Shown one piece after another: positions 7,431 through 13,975 of a stretch of DNA of 13,975 bases. The DNA is from Methanobacteriota archaeon (GTDB lineage Archaea; Thermoplasmatota; Poseidoniia; Poseidoniales; Poseidoniaceae), in assembly GCA_002694525.1 (NCBI GenBank), contig NZMN01000015.1, positions 58,945 through 72,919 on the forward strand, given 5' to 3'. The notes beneath the pieces were generated by a model. It had not been told where the DNA came from. It saw nothing but the letters and a program-made list of their open reading frames with translations, and ran no database searches. Within the stretch, counting starts at the first letter, position 1. Each line of letters begins with the position of its first letter. The position numbers and the translations under genes are program-made.

Positions 7431-8435
7431 TCACCAGAACTGGTACCACGGAATCGTTTCTGAACCCACAAAGGTCGCCGAAACCAATTCGACGTCCTCA
7501 ATCGGTCGGTCACTTTCTGCAGTTTCAACCCCCGAGATGGCGGTCACGTGCTGGCAGCCGCTCGTGATTTGACCGAACACCGTGTGCTGACCGTCAAGCC
7601 ACGAGGGGGTGCTGTCGTTTGGAATGAGGAAGAACTGACTGCCGCCGGTGTGAGGGGCGCTGGTTTTGGCCATCGAAATCGTGCAGGGTTCGTGCATCAA
7701 TCCGTTGTCGGCCTCGTCGGGTATGGTGTGGGACGTCCGCTGACAGTTGGACTCGGCAACACCGGGGTCGCCGTTGCAGTAGCCGAACCACTTCGCAGCA
7801 TGACCGCCGGTCCCGTCTTGATTGGTGAAATCGCCGCCCTGAATCATGAAGTCGTCGATCACCCGATGGAAGATGGTACCGTCGTAGTCGCCGTTTTCAA
7901 CGAGGAGTTTGAAATTTTCAACGTGGATGGGAGCGTCGTCCGGGTAAAGCTCGATGGTCACGATGCCGGAATTGGCACCGCTGTTCCACGTCAGTTCCAA
8001 ATCCACAATGTCGGTGGTTGTGGCACCACGGTTGGCGACGTTGATGCCCGCCAGCACCACAACGACACCGAGAAAGATGGCGACAATGCCCGCCGGCGTG
8101 GGCGTCCCGTCGTTGATGAGGCGGGGGAAGGCGGTCTCGCTGATGCCTTTGTCTTGCATCTCGTTGAGCAGTTCGTTGTACGTGCGGTCGGCTTTCTTGT
8201 CCCGCGGGTTCTTTTTTGTGGCGTCGCGAAGGAGCGAGGCGGCGCGTCGGTAATCGGTCCGGTTGTTGCCGGATTTCGCCTCGAGCCAGGTGGCGTGGCC
8301 TGCGAGTCGAAGGGTGGTTTGCTCCGTGCCGTTGGGGTCAACGTCGCGCAGGATCTTCAGTGCCGATTCGCCTTTTCCTTTCGTGATGGCTTTCTCGGCT
8401 TTCTCCCAAGCGACCTTCACTTCATCGTCCGCCAT
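7431..8435 (-). CDS. Membrane-anchored cyclophilin-type peptidyl-prolyl isomerase with a cytosolic TPR-like N-terminus
   Basis: Catalyses cis-trans isomerisation of prolyl bonds, here probably outside the membrane. From ATG 8435 it is 334 residues. Residues 1-100 are helical and charged (AWEKAEKAITKGKGESALKI, then YRRAASLLRDATKKNP) and resemble TPR repeats. Residues 115-134 are one membrane helix. Residues 143-325 are the cyclophilin domain, with the catalytic set Arg191 (FHRV), Phe196 (DFMIQGGDF), Gln267 (GGSQFFL), Trp279 and His284 (SWLDGQHTVFG). An insert of about 35 residues after GTGG (about 212-250) carries Cys220, Cys231 and nearby Cys251, possible disulfides, which fits an external location. 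A positive loop is not obvious, so topology rests on the lack of a signal peptide and the cysteines. An in-frame GTG at 8471 would add 12 residues. Confidence 0.9.
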   Translation of the reverse strand: MADDEVKVAWEKAEKAITKGKGESALKILRDVDPNGTEQTTLRLAGHATWLEAKSGNNRTDYRRAASLLRDATKKNPRDKKADRTYNELLNEMQDKGISETAFPRLINDGTPTPAGIVAIFLGVVVVLAGINVANRGATTTDIVDLELTWNSGANSGIVTIELYPDDAPIHVENFKLLVENGDYDGTIFHRVIDDFMIQGGDFTNQDGTGGHAAKWFGYCNGDPGVAESNCQRTSHTIPDEADNGLMHEPCTISMAKTSAPHTGGSQFFLIPNDSTPSWLDGQHTVFGQITSGCQHVTAISGVETAESDRPIEDVELVSATFVGSETIPWYQFW

Positions 8436-8486
8436 GGTTTCCCGGAACGACCGGGTGGTTTTGAGTGTCACCCTTCACACGGCACG

Positions 8487-8508
8487 CATGCAGAACGAAT
8501 TCTGCGTG
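8487..8508. repeat. Hairpin / inverted repeat in the divergent region
   Basis: Arms CATGCAGAA (8487-8495) and TTCTGCGTG (8500-8508) pair over 9 bp, with one G-T pair and a 4-base CGAA loop. It lies between the AT-rich promoter patch and the cyclophilin start, so it could be an operator or part of that gene's leader. Confidence 0.45.
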
Positions 8509-8655
8509 GACGCAACATCAAATTGGTGCGATTTAAGCGACGAATAATAACCTCTGAAGGGACCGCTGCAAACGGATTTGCGGAATGCATTGGCAACATG
8601 TTGAAAGAGTGCACAGGGAACCCACCCGCAAGGACGGGAAATCCGCCACCCCCAC

Positions 8656-8660
8656 GAGGG
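8656..8660 (+). promoter_or_regulatory. Ribosome binding site that sets the korA start
   Basis: GAGGG lies 9 bases before ATG 8670. It directly abuts the in-frame ATG at 8661, leaving no spacing for that codon, so 8670 is preferred. The frame is open far upstream, to 7548, but that stretch lies antisense to the cyclophilin gene and has no family similarity. Confidence 0.55.
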
Positions 8661-8669
8661 ATGTTTCAC

Positions 8670-10460
8670 ATGGACAGCATCATCAACGACTTCACCATCA
8701 ACATCGCCACCGCCAACGGAACCGGGTCGCAATCGGCCAACCTGATTCTCCTTCAGTCGCTCTTTGACATGGGCGTTCCCGTCAGCGGAAAAAACCTCTT
8801 TCCGTCCAACATTTCGGGACTGCCAACGTGGTACATTGTCCGCCTCTCCGACAAAGGATACCAAGCGCCCGGAGACCGCACCCACATTCAGGTGCTCGTG
8901 AATCCGGCCACGTGGGAAGACGACCTCGCTGCCCTCGAGCCCGGATCGGTCGTGATTTGGAACAGCGACACCAAGAAGAAGACCGTCGACCGGGATGACA
9001 TCGTTTCCTATCCGGTACCGATGAGCTCGCTGGCCCGCAAGATCAACCCCAAAATCGCCAAGTTGGTCACGAACATCATCTACGTCGGCGTTCTTGCCGA
9101 ACTTCTGGGCATTGACCAAGCCTGCCTCGAGTCCGCCGTCGCCAAGCAATTCAAGGGCAAAGCCACGGCCGTTGAACTCAACATCACCGCCCTGGGACTG
9201 GGCCGGGACTACTGCAAGGAGCACCTGACCAAATCCGACCCCTACGCTGTTGAACCTCGTGAGGTCACGACGCCGCAGTTCTTCATCGAAGGAAACGAAG
9301 CGGCAGCCCTCGGTTCCCACTACGGCGGCGTTCAACTCCTCGCCTGGTACCCAATCACGCCCTCTTCTTCGCTTGCGGAAGGCATCATCAGCTACATTCC
9401 AAGACTTCGAACGGACGACGAAGGAAACGCCAACGTGGCCGTGATTCAGGCCGAAGATGAATTGGCGGCAGCAGGCATGGTCTTGGGTGCCGGTTGGGCC
9501 GGTGGTCGAGGCATGACCGCCACCTCCGGGCCGGGCATTTCGTTGATGCAGGAATTCATCGGACTGGCCTACTTTGCAGAAATCCCCTCCGTGTTTTGGG
9601 ACGTGGTCAGGGTTGGCCCTTCGACGGGTCTGCCGACACGGACGCAGCAGTCCGACATTTCCATGCTCTACGAGGGCAGCCACGGCGATACACAGCACAT
9701 CGTGCTCATCCCGGGCACCGTCGAGGAGTGCTTCGAATACGGATGGCGCGCCTTCGACTACGCCGAGCGATTCCAGACGCCCGTCTTCGGTATGAGCGAC
9801 CTCGACTTGGGGATGAACCGTTGGGCCTGCAGCGGATTCACCTACCCCGACCAGCCCATGGATCGCGGAAAGGTGGTTCGCGAGCAAGAGGTGTTCGACG
9901 CCTTTGAGAACTTTGGCCGCTATCTTGACGTGGACGGCGACGGCATCCCGTACCGAACCCTACCGGGGTCGGGCATGGACCCCATTCTCTACCGAGGAAC
10001 GGGTCACAACCCTCAGGGCGTCTACTCGGAAAAACCGGAGGATTACTACAACCTGATGCAGCGACTGCGAACGAAGATCGACAACGCCCGCGACGAGCTC
10101 CCCGCCCCCGTCCTGCGAGAGGAGGAGGAGTGCGAGGTCGGCATCATCTTCCTGGGCAGCATGGAAAATTCCATCCAAGAAATTGATGACCTCCTCGAGG
10201 AAACGGGCTTGAAAGTCAGCCAGTGTCGCGTCCGCGCCCTGCCGTTCCATTCAGAGGTTGAAGACTTCATTCGCCGACACGAGGTGTCCATCGTTCTCGA
10301 AATCAACCGAGACGGACAACTCTACGGCATTTTGCGCAGAGAACTCCCCAACGATCTGGTGACCAAAGTCCACTCGGTCGCATACAGCGACGGCATGCCC
10401 CCACGGGCGAGAATCTACGCCGAACGCATCCAAGCCACCCTCAAGGAGATGAGCCAATGA
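8670..10460 (+). CDS. korA: 2-oxoacid:ferredoxin oxidoreductase, fused gamma-alpha subunit (probably 2-oxoglutarate type)
   Basis: With KorB it oxidises a 2-oxoacid plus CoA to acyl-CoA and CO2, passing electrons to ferredoxin; cytosolic. The 596-residue length fits fused gamma-alpha chains. Residues 1 to about 190 are the gamma domain (ANGTGSQSANLILLQSLFDM near the start, GKNLFPSNISG after it). The alpha part begins near 205 and has YPITPSS (227-233), the substrate-binding signature of this class, then ATSGPGISLMQEFIG and RVGPSTGLPTRTQQ (314-327). The last 100 residues are the alpha C-terminal domain (RVRALPF). The RVGPSTGLPT and SHGDTQHIVL stretches favour the broad 2-oxoacid/2-oxoglutarate type over pyruvate-specific Por, but substrate cannot be fixed from sequence. 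The gene overlaps korB by 4 bases. Confidence 0.93.
   Translation: MDSIINDFTINIATANGTGSQSANLILLQSLFDMGVPVSGKNLFPSNISGLPTWYIVRLSDKGYQAPGDRTHIQVLVNPATWEDDLAALEPGSVVIWNSDTKKKTVDRDDIVSYPVPMSSLARKINPKIAKLVTNIIYVGVLAELLGIDQACLESAVAKQFKGKATAVELNITALGLGRDYCKEHLTKSDPYAVEPREVTTPQFFIEGNEAAALGSHYGGVQLLAWYPITPSSSLAEGIISYIPRLRTDDEGNANVAVIQAEDELAAAGMVLGAGWAGGRGMTATSGPGISLMQEFIGLAYFAEIPSVFWDVVRVGPSTGLPTRTQQSDISMLYEGSHGDTQHIVLIPGTVEECFEYGWRAFDYAERFQTPVFGMSDLDLGMNRWACSGFTYPDQPMDRGKVVREQEVFDAFENFGRYLDVDGDGIPYRTLPGSGMDPILYRGTGHNPQGVYSEKPEDYYNLMQRLRTKIDNARDELPAPVLREEEECEVGIIFLGSMENSIQEIDDLLEETGLKVSQCRVRALPFHSEVEDFIRRHEVSIVLEINRDGQLYGILRRELPNDLVTKVHSVAYSDGMPPRARIYAERIQATLKEMSQ
10445..10452 (+). promoter_or_regulatory. 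Strong Shine-Dalgarno of korB inside the end of korA
   Basis: GGAGATGA differs at one base from the archaeal consensus GGAGGTGA and ends 4 bases before ATG 10457. Together with the ATGA stop/start overlap it points to translational coupling of the two subunits, which are needed in equal amounts. Confidence 0.65.
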
Positions 10461-11503
10461 GCGACAGACCAGCACGAGCCGTGAAACTGAACGTCCTGAA
10501 CGAACCCAAGGAGAGCTACACCGGCGGGCCGTCCTCGTTGTGCCCCGGTTGCGGACACGACCAAATCTCCAACGTGATCATCACGGCGGCGTGGGAAAAC
10601 GGCATCGAACCCCATCGAATCGCAAAGATGTCGGGCATCGGATGCTCTTCGAAAACCCCCGCGTATTACCTCGGGCAGTCGCATGGATTCAACACCGTTC
10701 ACGGTCGAATGCCCTCGGTCACCACCGGTGCCTATGCCATCAACAAAGAACTCCTCTACCTTGGTGTGTCCGGCGACGGCGACTCAGCGTCCATCGGCAT
10801 CGGGCAACTCATTCACGCCATCCGTCGAAACATGGACATGGTGTACATTGTTGAAAACAACGGTGTTTACGGCCTGACGAAGGGGCAGTATTCCGCCACG
10901 GCCGACGTTGGCTCAAAGAAAAAGAAAGGCCCGGCCAACGAAACGCAACCCATCGACTTGTGCGCACTCGCCATCAACCTCGGTTGCACCTTCGTCGCAC
11001 GCTCGTTCTCGGGTTCAAAGAAACAATTGACCTCCATCCTCAAGGCCGCCATGTCGCACAAAGGGTTCGCTCTCATCGACGTGATTTCACCGTGTGTGAC
11101 GTTCAACAACAACGACGAGTCCATGCGCTCGTACGGCTACGTCAAGGAAAACGAAATCACCCTGCACATGGCCGATTACATCCCGCATTTCAACCCCATG
11201 GTGGAGATCGAGGTCCCGGAAGGACACTACAGGGACATCACGCTCCACGACGGTTCAACCATTCGTCTGGAAACCATTTCCGATGAACACGACCCGTCCA
11301 ACGCTGTGGCGGCCCTCACGGCCCTTCACGAGGCGGAAGCAGGAAAGAAACACGTCACCGGGCTGCTCTACTTTGACGCAACGAAACCCTCGCTGGCCGA
11401 AGATCTTGGTCTCGTTGATCAGGCGCTGGTCGATGTATCGGATGAAGCGCTGCGACCCGACCGAGCGTCGCTGGACGCCCTCAACGCCGAGTTCTTGGCG
11501 TGA
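10457..11503 (+). CDS. korB: 2-oxoacid:ferredoxin oxidoreductase beta subunit (TPP and [4Fe-4S] binding)
   Basis: This is the catalytic partner of KorA: it binds thiamine pyrophosphate and the single proximal [4Fe-4S] cluster. It has 348 residues, within the family range. The TPP/Mg motif is GDGDSASIGI (107-116) running to ENNGVYGLTKGQ (133-144). The cluster ligands are likely Cys29 and Cys32 (LCPGCGHD), Cys63 (GIGCSSK) and Cys213 (SPCVTF). Their spacing closely follows what I recall for the Sulfolobus two-subunit enzyme. A run of four lysines (154-157) lies in the loop after the TPP motif. No gene for a delta (8Fe-ferredoxin) subunit adjoins, so an external ferredoxin is the probable acceptor. 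The next gene starts 50 bases downstream on the same strand. Confidence 0.95.
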   Translation: MSDRPARAVKLNVLNEPKESYTGGPSSLCPGCGHDQISNVIITAAWENGIEPHRIAKMSGIGCSSKTPAYYLGQSHGFNTVHGRMPSVTTGAYAINKELLYLGVSGDGDSASIGIGQLIHAIRRNMDMVYIVENNGVYGLTKGQYSATADVGSKKKKGPANETQPIDLCALAINLGCTFVARSFSGSKKQLTSILKAAMSHKGFALIDVISPCVTFNNNDESMRSYGYVKENEITLHMADYIPHFNPMVEIEVPEGHYRDITLHDGSTIRLETISDEHDPSNAVAALTALHEAEAGKKHVTGLLYFDATKPSLAEDLGLVDQALVDVSDEALRPDRASLDALNAEFLA

Positions 11504-11553
11504 TGGGGGTTTGACCGCTTCTCTGATAAAGGACCAAACGGACATGCAGGACC

Positions 11554-12450
11554 ATGGTCGACCCCATCACCCTCGGCATGAGTTTGGGGTTGGGCATGGG
11601 CGGCGTCTACCTTCTGAGGCAATACTGGCAACAGCGAGCAAACCGATTGCGCACCCTTGCGCTGCTCGAAAAATACAGTTCCAGTTCACGCATTGGCCTT
11701 CACCAAGGTCGCATGCGACTTCTGGTTTCGATGCCGCAGGTTGGCGACCTTCCGCTCGCCGAACAACAAGCATGGCGGGAGCGAGAATCGAGACGCGACC
11801 GCAACCATCTCGAGCTCGGCCTGGTCCACGAGCATCAGGATGACGCCCCCGGTGACGACGATGCCCCGGAACCGACCGAAGATCACCGATTAACGGAGCT
11901 CGAGGCTCGCTCGCAGTGGATGGAAACCCACGAGCCTCCGCTTGAACAGCATGCAGCCGTGGTCGCCGAAGAGCACATCGGAAGCGGCATCGTCATGGCC
12001 ACCGCCGAGGACGAAGAACACGAGGTTGACATTGAAGAGCGACTCGAGCGTGAGGGCGGTGCGTCGGGCAACGTCCAAATCTCGCTGGCTTGGGACGATT
12101 ACAACGACCTTGACCTGCACCTGTTCTGCCCGTCGGGGGAACGCATCTACTTCAACAACAAAAAAAGCGAGTGCGGTGGAATTTTGGACGTGGACATGAA
12201 CGTGCGACCGGTCTCCAACACGCCGGTTGAGAACGTGGTCTGGAAAGGCGAGGCCCCCCTTGGAACGTACAAGGTTGGTGTCCATTTCTACAAACATCAC
12301 CGGAAGCGACGAACGAAGCGAACGTGCAAATTTCGCATCCGAGTGGTAACCCACGGTGAGAGTCGAGAATACCTCGGAAAAATCACGTACGGTCAGGCCA
12401 TGCAGATGGTGACGTCCTTTTCGCTGGCGGATGCAACTCACAAGGCATGA
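11554..12450 (+). CDS. Membrane-anchored DUF2135 (YfaP-like) domain protein
   Basis: The 298-residue protein has one N-terminal hydrophobic segment (about 5-22, LGMSLGLGMGGVYLLRQYW) followed by an Arg-rich stretch (RANRLR), typical of an N-out/C-in anchor with the bulk in the cytosol. Residues about 90-170 are acidic and low in complexity (DDAPGDDDAPEPTED, AEDEEHEVDIEERLE). Residues 172-265 form a beta-rich domain with ISLAWDDYNDLDLHLFCPSG, GGILDVDMN and LGTYKVGVHFYKHH, the pattern of the DUF2135/YfaP group (motif DLDLH, then GG.LD.D). That group is known but its biochemical role is not settled. A very basic patch HHRKRRTKRTCK (248-259) sits inside it. It follows korB by 50 bases and may share its transcript. 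A functional link is not shown. The Shine-Dalgarno is weak. Its 3' end overlaps the convergent kinase gene by 13 bp. Confidence 0.85.
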   Translation: MVDPITLGMSLGLGMGGVYLLRQYWQQRANRLRTLALLEKYSSSSRIGLHQGRMRLLVSMPQVGDLPLAEQQAWRERESRRDRNHLELGLVHEHQDDAPGDDDAPEPTEDHRLTELEARSQWMETHEPPLEQHAAVVAEEHIGSGIVMATAEDEEHEVDIEERLEREGGASGNVQISLAWDDYNDLDLHLFCPSGERIYFNNKKSECGGILDVDMNVRPVSNTPVENVVWKGEAPLGTYKVGVHFYKHHRKRRTKRTCKFRIRVVTHGESREYLGKITYGQAMQMVTSFSLADATHKA

Positions 12451-13190
12451 GGAGCGCTCACGGCGGCCAGAGCCGCGCCCAGCGGCCCCGCCGTGTCGGT
12501 CAGCGCGGCTGGAACGGTCTCGGCGTTTGTCGTCAACATCGAGCGGAGCGCATCCCAGTGCTCCATGATGCCGCCGTACAGCACGATCCGGTCGGGTTGA
12601 AGTCGAGATTCAAGGTGCGACAGGCCCTCCTGAAAGCGCACCGCCCATTGTTCAAGGCTCAGTCCCTCGGCGGTTCGGGCCCGACCGGAGAGGTGCTCCT
12701 CGAGCATTCCTGGGCGGCTGGGGTGAGGCCAACGCCCGTATTCCAGATTGGGAACCAACCGACCGTTTTGATGAAGCGTGGTGCCCAGCCCCGTTCCAAC
12801 GGTCAGGGTCAACACGCACGATGCATCGGCGTGCCCCGCACCGAATCGGCGCTCCGCCTCTGCAACGGCGTCAGCGTCGTTGAGCATGGCAAACCTGCCC
12901 TTGTGAAAAGGCGCAAGGCGTGCCTTCACGTCCGTTGAGGTCCACGCTTGACCCAGGTTCGGGGCGGTGATCGGCGAATGAGCCTCGACGGCGCCCGGGA
13001 ACCCCATGCCGATCGGCCCTTCCCAACCCAAATCGGCCAGGACAATCTCCAGCGCAGACAACACGGCGTCGGGCGCCGTTGACGATGCGTGTTGATGCCG
13101 TTCAAGCTCTCCTTGGAGGGCGCCCGTCGTCGTGTCAAACACCCCGATTCGGAAGCCGCTGCCGCCCACATCAATGCCCATGGCTTTCAT
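12438..13190 (-). CDS. ppgK: ROK-family sugar kinase, polyphosphate glucokinase-like
   Basis: Probably phosphorylates glucose or a related hexose using polyphosphate and/or ATP; cytosolic. Its 250 residues match the short PPGK branch, not the longer ROK kinases and repressors. The N-terminal phosphate loop is GIDVGGSGFRIGVFD (5-19). NDADA (104-108) supplies the catalytic Asp105. TVGTGLGTTL (130-139) is the second phosphate motif. The C-terminal segments VPAALTDTAGPLGAALAAV (226-244) and RIVLYGGI (201-208) follow the mycobacterial PPGK pattern closely, from memory. The ROK zinc-binding Cys cluster is absent, as in PPGK. One oddity is EYGR (150-153), where the family usually has E-x-G-H. The start ATG overlaps the phosphatase stop (ATGA) and has a strong AAGGAGG site, so the two are coupled. 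Phosphodonor and sugar need assay. Confidence 0.8.
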   Translation of the reverse strand: MKAMGIDVGGSGFRIGVFDTTTGALQGELERHQHASSTAPDAVLSALEIVLADLGWEGPIGMGFPGAVEAHSPITAPNLGQAWTSTDVKARLAPFHKGRFAMLNDADAVAEAERRFGAGHADASCVLTLTVGTGLGTTLHQNGRLVPNLEYGRWPHPSRPGMLEEHLSGRARTAEGLSLEQWAVRFQEGLSHLESRLQPDRIVLYGGIMEHWDALRSMLTTNAETVPAALTDTAGPLGAALAAVSAPHAL

Positions 13191-13972
13191 GTCGACGCCT
13201 CCTTGTGGCGACCGAGGATGGCCTCGACCAGCGGAGGAAAGGTTGCGCCGTGGAGATGAGGGGATTGCACGTCGGCCGCCTCGGTCACGGATTCAAACGC
13301 ACCGCCGACCGCCACCGACCAGTGAAGAAGTTCAAACATCGGCAGGTCGTTGGGCGCATCGCCAACGCACAAGGCATCGGCCACCGACCAACCCATTCGG
13401 TCAAACAGCACACGGAGGCCCTCCCCTTTGCTCAGATGAGGCTCCATCAAATGGATTGCAAAACCCGTGCGCACCACGCTCAGGTGTGACCATGCGCTTC
13501 GATCCATGGCCTCGACGATGGCCTCCAACGGGTCGTCAGGAAACAAGCACCATTCGCTTTCCCTCCACCGGTTGGTTGCGATGCCGTCAGGATCAACACC
13601 CTCGATTTCCGTACCGAGCCACACCGCTGCTTCTCGTGCCTCCTTAGCTGTCGCACGAAGCATGGGTTCCTTCCACGAAGGGTGCCAGAGCACACCACCG
13701 TTTTCGCAGCACATCGGGGCGCTGAGTCCGAGAAACCTCCACAAGCCGTAGGTGATCGGCCGAACGTTGCCCGTCGCGAGCACGACGGGAATCCCCGCCT
13801 TCTCGAGCCGCCGAATCGATTCAACGGCCTGCATCGACAGATGCTTCTCGCCGTCGGTGATGGTACCGTCGATGTCGATGACGACCACCTTGGGGCACCA
13901 CGCCGGTGGAAGCCATTCCATGGGCAGGCCTACACCGCAGAACGGCATGAACATTCCCACCCTCATGCCCAT
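13187..13972 (-). CDS. HAD-superfamily phosphatase, archaeal phosphoglycolate phosphatase type
   Basis: Hydrolyses a small phosphorylated metabolite; the closest pattern is the archaeal phosphoglycolate phosphatase (TA0175-like, HAD subclass IIB). Numbering from ATG 13972, motif I is DIDGTITD (33-40) with the nucleophile Asp33 and acid Asp35. Motif II is ATGN (66-69), motif III is the SKGEGL lysine (182) and motif IV is GDAPNDLPMF (204-213). The CCENGG stretch (88-93) and the cap domain between motifs II and III are typical. The real start is uncertain: in-frame ATGs lie at 13972, 13966, 13954, 13948 and 13921. The family usually begins only a few residues before motif I, favouring 13921, while a GGGTGG site stands well placed for 13948. 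Other HAD IIB members, such as sucrose- or mannosylglycerate-phosphate phosphatases, are not excluded. It is upstream partner of the kinase gene. Confidence 0.85.
   Translation of the reverse strand: MGMRVGMFMPFCGVGLPMEWLPPAWCPKVVVIDIDGTITDGEKHLSMQAVESIRRLEKAGIPVVLATGNVRPITYGLWRFLGLSAPMCCENGGVLWHPSWKEPMLRATAKEAREAAVWLGTEIEGVDPDGIATNRWRESEWCLFPDDPLEAIVEAMDRSAWSHLSVVRTGFAIHLMEPHLSKGEGLRVLFDRMGWSVADALCVGDAPNDLPMFELLHWSVAVGGAFESVTEAADVQSPHLHGATFPPLVEAILGRHKEAST
13198..13204 (-). promoter_or_regulatory. Strong Shine-Dalgarno of the ROK kinase gene
   Basis: AAGGAGG on the minus strand, 7 bases before ATG 13190 and inside the end of the phosphatase gene. It supports the ATGA-overlap start and coupled translation. 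Confidence 0.65.
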
Positions 13973-13975
13973 TGA

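Larger units (their letters stand above)
8436..8669. promoter_or_regulatory. Divergent promoter region between the cyclophilin gene and korAB
   Basis: About 234 bases separate the two divergent starts. The only AT-rich patch is 8531-8550, which on the plus strand reads ATTTAAGCGA then CGAATAATAA. On the minus strand it contains CTTAAAT and TTATTATTCG. Either could be a TATA box for one or both directions. If this patch drives korA, its leader would be about 100 bases long. The leader (8570-8669) is GC-rich and matches no riboswitch I know. No tRNA is present. Confidence 0.4.

Noticed and set aside
7548-8669. N-terminal extension of korA by 374 codons
   Set aside because: This part is antisense to the cyclophilin gene. 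The KorA gamma domain starts right at ATG 8670, which has a Shine-Dalgarno.
8475-9887. Open frame of 470 codons on the minus strand
   Set aside because: It is antisense to korA, which carries intact gamma and alpha motifs. No recognisable domain is present.
11504-11553. Small RNA or tRNA after korB
   Set aside because: Only 50 bases long, with no cloverleaf or stable stem.

Overview
The window looks archaeal, most likely a marine Euryarchaeon of the Marine Group II / Poseidoniales kind. The reasons are: TATA-like boxes with short leaders; Shine-Dalgarno sites of the GGAG/GGTG type; a CoA-independent 2-oxoacid:ferredoxin oxidoreductase; an archaeal-type phosphoglycolate phosphatase; and a very large, acidic, sequon-rich secreted beta-propeller protein. 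The taxon is an inference. The family calls below rest on motifs read directly from the translated sequence.

Layout. Bases 1-3809 (minus) hold a secreted protein of more than 1,269 residues that runs off the left edge. It has a signal peptide, seven FG-GAP-like repeats (probably one seven-bladed propeller), then alternating CARDB-like and MAM/jelly-roll-like modules. Upstream on the same strand are an unrecognised two-part protein (3950-4627), aconitase A (4669-7338) and a membrane-anchored cyclophilin (7431-8435). From a divergent region (8436-8669) the plus strand carries korA (fused gamma-alpha) and korB, the two chains of a 2-oxoacid (probably 2-oxoglutarate):ferredoxin oxidoreductase. 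They are followed by a membrane-anchored DUF2135-like protein (11554-12450). This converges, with a 13-bp overlap, on a minus-strand pair joined by an ATGA overlap: a HAD phosphatase (13187-13972) and a polyphosphate-glucokinase-like ROK kinase (12438-13190).

How the genes fit together. Aconitase and KorAB act in the same stretch of central metabolism, citrate to isocitrate and 2-oxoglutarate to succinyl-CoA, and are separated only by the cyclophilin gene and the divergent promoter region. The cyclophilin would fold proteins outside the membrane, where the large propeller protein is exported. The kinase/phosphatase pair is translationally coupled and concerns sugar phosphates or phosphoglycolate. 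No tRNA, rRNA, CRISPR array, insertion sequence or origin was seen. No stretch over 300 bases lacks a gene. Long open frames antisense to the real genes are common here because of the high-GC codon use, and they have been left out.
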